This document shows positions 7,438 to 11,569 of a DNA stretch of 11,569 nt, piece after piece. The position numbers and the translations under genes were made by a program. Every line of letters starts with the position of its first letter. Position 1 is the first letter of the stretch. Origin of the DNA: JAEUMD01 sp964559355. GTDB taxonomy: Bacteria; Pseudomonadota; Alphaproteobacteria; Rhizobiales; Hyphomicrobiaceae. The DNA lies in contig CAZLHQ010000099.1 of assembly GCA_964559355.1 (NCBI GenBank), forward strand, positions 1-11,569. The letters are read 5' to 3'. The notes under the pieces are model-generated. The model saw only the letters and a list, made by a program, of their open reading frames with translations. It made no database searches and was not told where the DNA came from.

Positions 7438-10400
7438 TCATTGCGGCGCAGGCCGCCTGAGATCGAGCGTTGCGGGATACTCGTTATTGGGTTCGAGCGG
7501 CGGCGTTTGCCACAGGCCGGGCGTGTGGCCGTGGTCCTGGAAGCGGGCGAGCCGCCGCGCCTCCGCCTCGTAGGAGTTGACCGGGAAGGTGGTGTAGTTG
7601 CGTCCGCCCGAATGCGCGACATGGTAGACGCATCCTCCCAGCGAGACACGGCTCCACGTGTCGAGCACATCGAACGTCAATGGCGCGTGCACGGGAATGG
7701 TCGGATGCAGGCTGGAGGCTGGCTGCCACGCCTTGAAGCGAACGCCGCCGACCGCTTCACCTGTCCGGCCCGTGGATAGCATGGGCACACGGCGGCCGTT
7801 GCAGCAGATGATGTGACGACTGGCGTTGAGGCCCTGAACGTGGACCTGCAGCCGCTCCACCGAGGCGTCGACAAAGCGTACCGTGCCTCCCGCAGCGCCC
7901 TCCTCGCCCAGCACATGCCACGGTTCCAGCGCCTGGCGAAGATCGAGATGAACCCCGCCATGCTCGACCGAGCCGTAGAGCGGAAAACGGAACTCCCGTT
8001 GGGCCGTGAACCATTCGGCATCGAGCGGATATCCAGCGCGCGCCAGATCATCGAGAACGCCGAGAAAATCCGTCCACACGAAGTGCGGCAGCATGAAGCG
8101 ATCGTGCAGAGCCGTGCCCCACCGTTCCAGCGCGCCTGATTGCGGCTCGCGCCAGAACCAGGCAATGAGGGCGCGCAACAAAAGCTGCTGTGCCAGGCTC
8201 ATGCGCGCGTCGGGCGGCATCTCGAAGGAACGGAACTCGACCAAGCCCAGCCGGCCCGAGCTGGAGTCGGGTGAGTAGAGCTTGTCGATGCAGATTTCTG
8301 CGCGATGCGTGTTGCCGGTGGCATCGACGAGCAGATTGCGCAACAGGCGATCGACGAGCCATGGCGGCGGCGCTTCTCCTTCGCCAGGGGAGGGGATCAA
8401 CGACATTGCAATATCGAGCTCGTAGAGGCTTTCGTGACGCGCTTCATCGATCCGCGGCGCCTGGCTTGTGGGACCGACGAACAGCCCGGAGAACAGATAC
8501 GACAAGGAAGGATGGCGCTGCCAATAGACGATCAAGCTGCGCAGCAGATCGGGCCGGCGCAGGAATGGACTGTCGGCCGGCGTACTGCCGCCGACCACGA
8601 CATGGTTGCCACCACCGGTGCCCGTGTGGCGGCCGTCGATCATGAATTTGTCGGCGCCCAGCCGCGAGTTCCGCGCATCCTCGTAGAGTCCGCGGGTGAT
8701 CTCTACGCACTCCTTCCAGGAGCTGGCGGGATGGACGTTGACCTCGATGACGCCGGGATCGGGCGTGACCTTGATGACGTTGAGGCGCGGATCGTGGGGC
8801 GGCGGATAGCCTTCGATGTGAATCGGCAGCTTGCGGTCGCGGGCCGCTGTTTCGACGGCGGAGAGAAGCTCCAGATAATCCTCAAGCGTTTCGACCGGCG
8901 GCATGAAGACACAAATGCGATCGTCACGCACCTCCACGGCCAGCGCGGTGCGGACCGCGGCGTCGATGATGTCACGCTGCGGTGAAACGATTTCGCGTGC
9001 ATCGGGCTCGGCGAGGCGGCGATAGGCTTGATTCATCGCGTCGGGATCGGGCAATTCGCCGCGTTCGGCAAACGGGTCGGCTCCGACGACGTGGGGGCAG
9101 GCGGCAGCCGGCAGCCACGGGAGGGCGTTGAGCGGCAGTCGCAGGCCGAGCGGACTGTCGCCGGGCGCCAGATAGAGTCGCTTGCGGCGCAGTTGCCAGT
9201 GCTCGCTCATCCAACCGCCATGCGGCTTGGCGTTCCAACGCTGGATCGGCAGCACATAGCCGGTGGGAGCGGCAAGTCCATGCTCGAACACGCGTGCGAA
9301 GCGGGCCCGCTCTTCGGCGTCATCGAGTTTGGTGTCGAAAGGATCGACATTGCCTGGAAGCATCGATTCCTTGAGAATCCAGTGAGCAGGATCCTCGTAA
9401 GCCGCGACGGCATGATCGGCGCTGAGACCGAGATGTTCGGCGATTCCCGAAGCGATCGCCTGCGCGTCCTCGATGTTCACCGGCTGAGGTGATGCCTCGG
9501 TTGCGATCAGGCTTTGATCCTGCCAGATCGGTTTGCCGTCGCGCCGCCAGTAAAGTGCGAAGCTCCAGCGTGGCAGGCTCTCGCCCGGATACCACTTGCC
9601 TTGACCATAGTGCAGCAGGCCGCCGGGTGAGAAGCGGGCGCGCAAACGGCGGATCAGATCGTCGGCGAGCGCCCGCTTGTCGGGTCCGACGGCAGCCGTG
9701 TTCCACTCTGCGGATTGATAATCGTCGATCGAGACAAAGGTCGGCTCGCCTCCCATCGTCAGGCGAACGTCGTTGGCGGCGAGGTCGCGATCGACGGTCT
9801 CGCCAACCGCTACGAGCGCTGCCCACGCCTCGTCCGAGAACGGCAGCGTCACACGTGGCCGCTCGTCGATGCGCTCCACATGCATCTCGAAATGGAAATC
9901 GACGCCGGCCGCGTCGACCATGCCGCTGATGGGTGCTGCCGAAACGTAGTGCGGGGTTGCCGCCAGCGGAATGTGGCCCTCGCCCGCAAACAAGCCTGAC
10001 GTGGGGTCGAGGCCGAGCCAGCCTGCACCTGGAATATAAACCTCGGCCCAGGCGTGCAGGTCGGTGAAGTCATGATCGGTGCCAGACGGACCATCGAGGC
10101 TTTTCAAATCCGGCTTGAGCTGGATCAGATAGCCCGAGACGAAGCGAGCGGCGAGACCCAGGTGCCGCAGGATCTGAACGAGCAGCCAGCCGGTATCGCG
10201 GCACGAGCCTGAGCGTACAGCGAGCGTCTCCTCAGGGGTTTGGACGCCGGCTTCCATTCTCACGACATAGCGGATGTGCTGATGGAGCCGCGCATTGAGT
10301 TCGACCAGATGTTCGACGGTGCGGTCGGCGCTCTTGGGTATGGTGTCGAGATAGGATTGCAGAAGGGGGCCGGCAGGTTCCGGCTCGAGATAGGCGGCCA

Positions 10401-10740
10401 AGTCGCGCCGCTGTTCGTCGGCGTAGGCGAACGGGAACGCCTCGGCCTGCGGCTCAACGAAGAAATCGAACGGATTGAAAACGGCGATTTCCGCGAGCAG
10501 GTCGACGGTGATCGAGAATTCGGTGGTCGTCTCGGGAAACACAAACCGCGCGATCCAATTGCCGTGCGGGTCTTGCTGCCAGTTCACGAAATGATTTTCG
10601 GGCGTCACCTTGAGGGAATAGCTCGGCACGCGCGTTCTGCTGTGCAGCGCAGGTCGCAATCGAATGAGTTGCGGCCCAAGGGCAACCGGCCGGTCATAGG
10701 TGTAGCGGGTGTGATGGTGAAGCTTGGTCAGGATCGGCAT
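7438..10740 (-). CDS. transglutaminase-like / DUF2126 putative amidoligase fusion protein
   Basis: A 1100-aa protein, full length for its family. Residues 1-90 form the bacterial transglutaminase-like N-terminal domain (HHHTRYTYDRPV at 8-19). Residues about 140-270 form a transglutaminase core with an intact triad: Cys180 in RSGSCRDTGWLL, His229 in DLHAWAEVY, Asp245 in WLGLDPTSG. From about 310 to the end lies DUF2126 (Pfam: putative amidoligase), with VRLTMGGEPTFVS (325-337), GLLHYGQGKWYPGE (374-387), DPGVIEVNVHPASSW (661-675) and HTGTGGGNHVVVGG (705-718); the last two resemble metal/nucleotide motifs of glutamine-synthetase-fold ligases. No signal peptide is seen, so it is probably cytoplasmic. 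The family is predicted to make or break amide bonds in an unknown peptide; no substrate is established. Its usual partners (permuted ATP-grasp, alpha-E, second transglutaminase, Anbu protease) are absent. It is convergent with matB and seems a single-gene unit. Confidence 0.95.
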   Translation of the reverse strand: MPILTKLHHHTRYTYDRPVALGPQLIRLRPALHSRTRVPSYSLKVTPENHFVNWQQDPHGNWIARFVFPETTTEFSITVDLLAEIAVFNPFDFFVEPQAEAFPFAYADEQRRDLAAYLEPEPAGPLLQSYLDTIPKSADRTVEHLVELNARLHQHIRYVVRMEAGVQTPEETLAVRSGSCRDTGWLLVQILRHLGLAARFVSGYLIQLKPDLKSLDGPSGTDHDFTDLHAWAEVYIPGAGWLGLDPTSGLFAGEGHIPLAATPHYVSAAPISGMVDAAGVDFHFEMHVERIDERPRVTLPFSDEAWAALVAVGETVDRDLAANDVRLTMGGEPTFVSIDDYQSAEWNTAAVGPDKRALADDLIRRLRARFSPGGLLHYGQGKWYPGESLPRWSFALYWRRDGKPIWQDQSLIATEASPQPVNIEDAQAIASGIAEHLGLSADHAVAAYEDPAHWILKESMLPGNVDPFDTKLDDAEERARFARVFEHGLAAPTGYVLPIQRWNAKPHGGWMSEHWQLRRKRLYLAPGDSPLGLRLPLNALPWLPAAACPHVVGADPFAERGELPDPDAMNQAYRRLAEPDAREIVSPQRDIIDAAVRTALAVEVRDDRICVFMPPVETLEDYLELLSAVETAARDRKLPIHIEGYPPPHDPRLNVIKVTPDPGVIEVNVHPASSWKECVEITRGLYEDARNSRLGADKFMIDGRHTGTGGGNHVVVGGSTPADSPFLRRPDLLRSLIVYWQRHPSLSYLFSGLFVGPTSQAPRIDEARHESLYELDIAMSLIPSPGEGEAPPPWLVDRLLRNLLVDATGNTHRAEICIDKLYSPDSSSGRLGLVEFRSFEMPPDARMSLAQQLLLRALIAWFWREPQSGALERWGTALHDRFMLPHFVWTDFLGVLDDLARAGYPLDAEWFTAQREFRFPLYGSVEHGGVHLDLRQALEPWHVLGEEGAAGGTVRFVDASVERLQVHVQGLNASRHIICCNGRRVPMLSTGRTGEAVGGVRFKAWQPASSLHPTIPVHAPLTFDVLDTWSRVSLGGCVYHVAHSGGRNYTTFPVNSYEAEARRLARFQDHGHTPGLWQTPPLEPNNEYPATLDLRRPAPQ

Positions 10741-10817
10741 CGAGCATCCGGAGCTGTACGGCCTTGAGGAGAGTTGGCGTGCTCATGCATGCCATTGCTT
10801 GCGAGCGCCTGTAAGGG

Positions 10818-10833
10818 TGCCAGTATCGTGCCA
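10818..10833 (-). promoter_or_regulatory. sigma-54-type -24/-12 promoter candidate for the amidoligase gene
   Basis: On the minus strand this reads TGGCACGATACTGGCA and is preceded by C. It matches the RpoN consensus TGGCACG-N4-TTGCW at every fixed position except one (TGGCA in place of TTGCA). The essential GG and GC dinucleotides are present with 10 bp between them. The -12 GC lies about 78 bp before the start codon at 10740, so a leader of roughly 65 nt would result. The element is also a direct repeat of TGCCAG (10818-10823 and 10829-10834), which could instead be a protein-binding site or chance. Confidence 0.4.
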
Positions 10834-10897
10834 GCGCCCGGGCGTGGTGGGAATGCCGGAACGAAGCGCGCAATTCTCGTCAAATCGGGCGTGACCA

Positions 10898-10959
10898 AGG
10901 AGCCGGTCCGCCTATTTGACGTGCGATGCGCCTAATTCGTGAGCGTTCCACCGGCTCCT
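10898..10959. repeat. inverted repeat with 10-bp perfect arms
   Basis: AGGAGCCGGT (10898-10907) and ACCGGCTCCT (10950-10959) are exact reverse complements separated by 42 bp. The interior carries two related stretches, GCCTATTTGACGTG and GCCTAATTCGTGAG. No known family is recognised; it could be a structured RNA, a repeat element or a dyad operator. Confidence 0.6.
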
Positions 10960-11163
10960 GCATGCGCCGCGCATTGTACCAGTTGGCCCGTCTGGCGACT
11001 TGGCTGCCGGAAATCCGCTTTTGCAATCTCGGCTCGAAACAAAAGCCTTGCAAATCAGCTTGTTTGCTCGGACGCGCGGGGCGCGATTGACCGCTAGTGA
11101 CCATTACCGCCGATCGGCAAGACCGTCGGGTGGTCCGATGCGGCCTCGAGCCTGATCGTCCGA

Positions 11164-11188
11164 GATGGAAACGCCAAGCGTTTCCATC
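11164..11188. repeat. perfect 11-bp hairpin with a 3-nt loop
   Basis: GATGGAAACGC (11164-11174), loop CAA, GCGTTTCCATC (11178-11188). There is no T-run on either side, so it is not a classical intrinsic terminator. It lies about 30 bp from the palindromic element at 11220 and may belong to the same kind of intergenic repeat. Confidence 0.75.
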
Positions 11189-11219
11189 GAGGGCGTGAAA
11201 CAGACTCCCAATCAAGGAC

Positions 11220-11273
11220 TTAGAGCAGGCCACCAAATCACGAGGCGATTCCATTTAAGTTGAACTGCTCTAA
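11220..11273. repeat. 54-bp palindromic intergenic element
   Basis: The element is bounded by TTAGAGCAG (11220-11228) and its exact complement CTGCTCTAA (11265-11273), with an AT-richer interior containing GGCGATTCCATTTAAGTTGAA. Ends of the form TTAGAGCA/TGCTCTAA are, as far as I recall, common in dispersed intergenic repeats of Hyphomicrobiales genomes. It is probably a non-coding repeat, possibly one that forms a stem-loop RNA. Confidence 0.6.
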
Positions 11274-11292
11274 TTAAGTTGAACTGCTCTAA
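11255..11292. repeat. 19-bp perfect tandem repeat at the end of the palindromic element
   Basis: TTAAGTTGAACTGCTCTAA occurs at 11255-11273 and directly again at 11274-11292. The first copy is the right end of the palindromic element, so its terminal 19 bp have been duplicated exactly. This gives the element two possible right arms for pairing with the left arm at 11220. Confidence 0.93.
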
Positions 11293-11349
11293 GGGCGCCA
11301 AACACGCGTGAACCCTCCGCATAAAGCAACCGACGGCTTCGCTGCTGCT

Positions 11350-11436
11350 GCCTGGGCGCCGTCCGGCGGCAGGCTGGGCGCCTCGGGGGCGGCGGCTGGA
11401 ACGTGACAAGGGGCTTGAAGGTGGCGGCTGCAAGCC
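11350..11436 (+). other. GC-rich region with possible hairpins upstream of tuf
   Basis: Two imperfect stem-loops can be drawn. One pairs GCCT (11350-11353) with AGGC (11371-11374), with an inner CGCC/GGCG stem at 11357-11368. The other pairs GGCTTG (11412-11417) with CAAGCC (11431-11436). The 9-mer CTGGGCGCC is repeated at 11352 and 11374. Whether this part is transcribed with tuf is not known. It may simply be GC-rich intergenic sequence. Confidence 0.25.
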
Positions 11437-11458
11437 TTAGACACTCGGGCACCGTGCG

Positions 11459-11464
11459 TTGACC
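11459..11464 (+). promoter_or_regulatory. possible -35 element of tuf
   Basis: TTGACC at 11459-11464 matches five of six bases of the -35 consensus and lies 50 bp before the tuf start. At 17-18 bp spacing the -10 would be CAATGC or AATGCA (from 11482), a weak match, so this is tentative. Confidence 0.25.
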
Positions 11465-11503
11465 GCGAAAATCGGGCGACGCAATGCATTTGTTCGCATT
11501 CTC

Positions 11504-11508
11504 AGGGA
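11504..11508 (+). promoter_or_regulatory. ribosome binding site of tuf
   Basis: AGGGA lies 6 bp before the ATG at 11515 and fixes the start of the conserved MAKAKFERTKPH sequence. Confidence 0.7.
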
Positions 11509-11514
11509 CACACC

Positions 11515-11569
11515 ATGGCGAAGGCAAAATTCGAGCGGACGAAGCCGCACTGCAACATCGGCACTATTG
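11515..11569 (+). CDS. tuf: elongation factor Tu, 5' end only
   Basis: The 18 codons visible read MAKAKFERTKPHCNIGTI, the strongly conserved EF-Tu N-terminus that precedes the GHVDHGKT GTP-binding loop, which lies beyond the window. The Cys after PH, where most EF-Tu proteins have Val, is a variant I associate with alphaproteobacteria. EF-Tu delivers aminoacyl-tRNA to the ribosome as a GTP complex. The tRNA-Gly at the left edge suggests this is the tuf copy of the tRNA-tuf-secE-nusG region rather than the one in the str operon, though the downstream genes are not visible. An AGGGA site lies 6 bp upstream. Confidence 0.95.
   Translation, partial: MAKAKFERTKPHCNIGTI

Larger units (their letters stand above)
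10741..11514. other. 774-bp non-coding region between the amidoligase gene and tuf
   Basis: I see no convincing gene here. The open frames present (such as minus 10880-11254 and minus 11270-11527) are rich in Arg and Ser or Pro, match no family I recognise, and run across inverted repeats. The region holds the upstream sequence of the divergent amidoligase gene, a sigma-54-like element, three inverted repeats, a palindromic element with a tandem duplication, GC-rich leader sequence and the tuf ribosome binding site. The stretch at about 11025-11065 is noticeably richer in A+T than its surroundings. No tRNA was recognised. Confidence 0.7.

Noticed and set aside
8305..8985. 226-aa plus-strand open frame inside the amidoligase gene
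   Set aside because: It is an antisense shadow of the DUF2126 coding sequence, which keeps conserved motifs across the same bases.
10880..11254. 124-aa minus-strand open frame in the region before tuf
   Set aside because: It runs through several inverted repeats, is rich in Arg and Ser, and shows no recognisable domain or ribosome binding site.
11220..11569. A duplicated tRNA-Gly 3' end (attR) near the right edge
   Set aside because: I looked for copies of GGTTCGATTCCC and CACCCGCTCCA; the only resemblance is GCGATTCCAT at about 11245, which is part of the palindromic element.
1..11569. CRISPR array, insertion sequence, phage or toxin-antitoxin genes
   Set aside because: No regularly spaced repeats, transposase or integrase motifs, or small paired toxin-antitoxin frames were seen on either strand.

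Overview
The window comes from a GC-rich alphaproteobacterium, most likely a member of the Hyphomicrobiales (rhizobia and relatives). This rests on three things: the 11.5 kb is framed by the 3' end of a tRNA-Gly(TCC) with encoded CCA and the first 18 codons of tuf (EF-Tu, beginning MAKAKFERTKPHCNIGTI); the malonate genes have the layout known from rhizobia; and there is an AT-richer palindromic intergenic repeat of a kind common in that order. No species can be named from the sequence alone.

Layout. Positions 1-55 hold the tRNA-Gly end. Positions 163-837 (minus strand) encode a GntR/FCD-family regulator, read divergently from a five-gene plus-strand operon at 1129-7312. The operon consists of dctP-dctQ-dctM, a complete tripartite TRAP transporter whose genes overlap by ATGA junctions; matA, a malonyl-CoA decarboxylase; and matB, a malonyl-CoA synthetase. 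The 291-bp divergent gap holds a perfect 14-bp palindrome, AATTGTATACAATT, a half-site 22 bp away and a TTGACA box, which makes a good regulator operator. From 7438 to 10740 (minus strand, convergent with matB) lies one 1100-aa gene: a bacterial transglutaminase-like domain fused to a DUF2126 putative amidoligase. The last 774 bp before tuf are non-coding and contain a sigma-54-like promoter, several inverted repeats, a 54-bp palindromic element with a 19-bp tandem duplication, and the tuf ribosome binding site.

How the genes work together. Malonate would be captured in the periplasm by DctP, taken up by the DctQM membrane complex using an ion gradient, activated to malonyl-CoA by MatB (ATP, CoA) and decarboxylated to acetyl-CoA and CO2 by MatA, under control of the divergent MatR/GtrA-like regulator. 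This corresponds to the matPQMAB type of cluster, with TRAP in place of the MatC carrier. It is a known pathway rather than a new system. The transglutaminase-amidoligase gene is unrelated to malonate use. In many proteobacteria it sits beside a circularly permuted ATP-grasp/alpha-E protein, a second transglutaminase and an Anbu-type protease; none of these is present here, and its substrate is unknown. It is the least understood part of the window.
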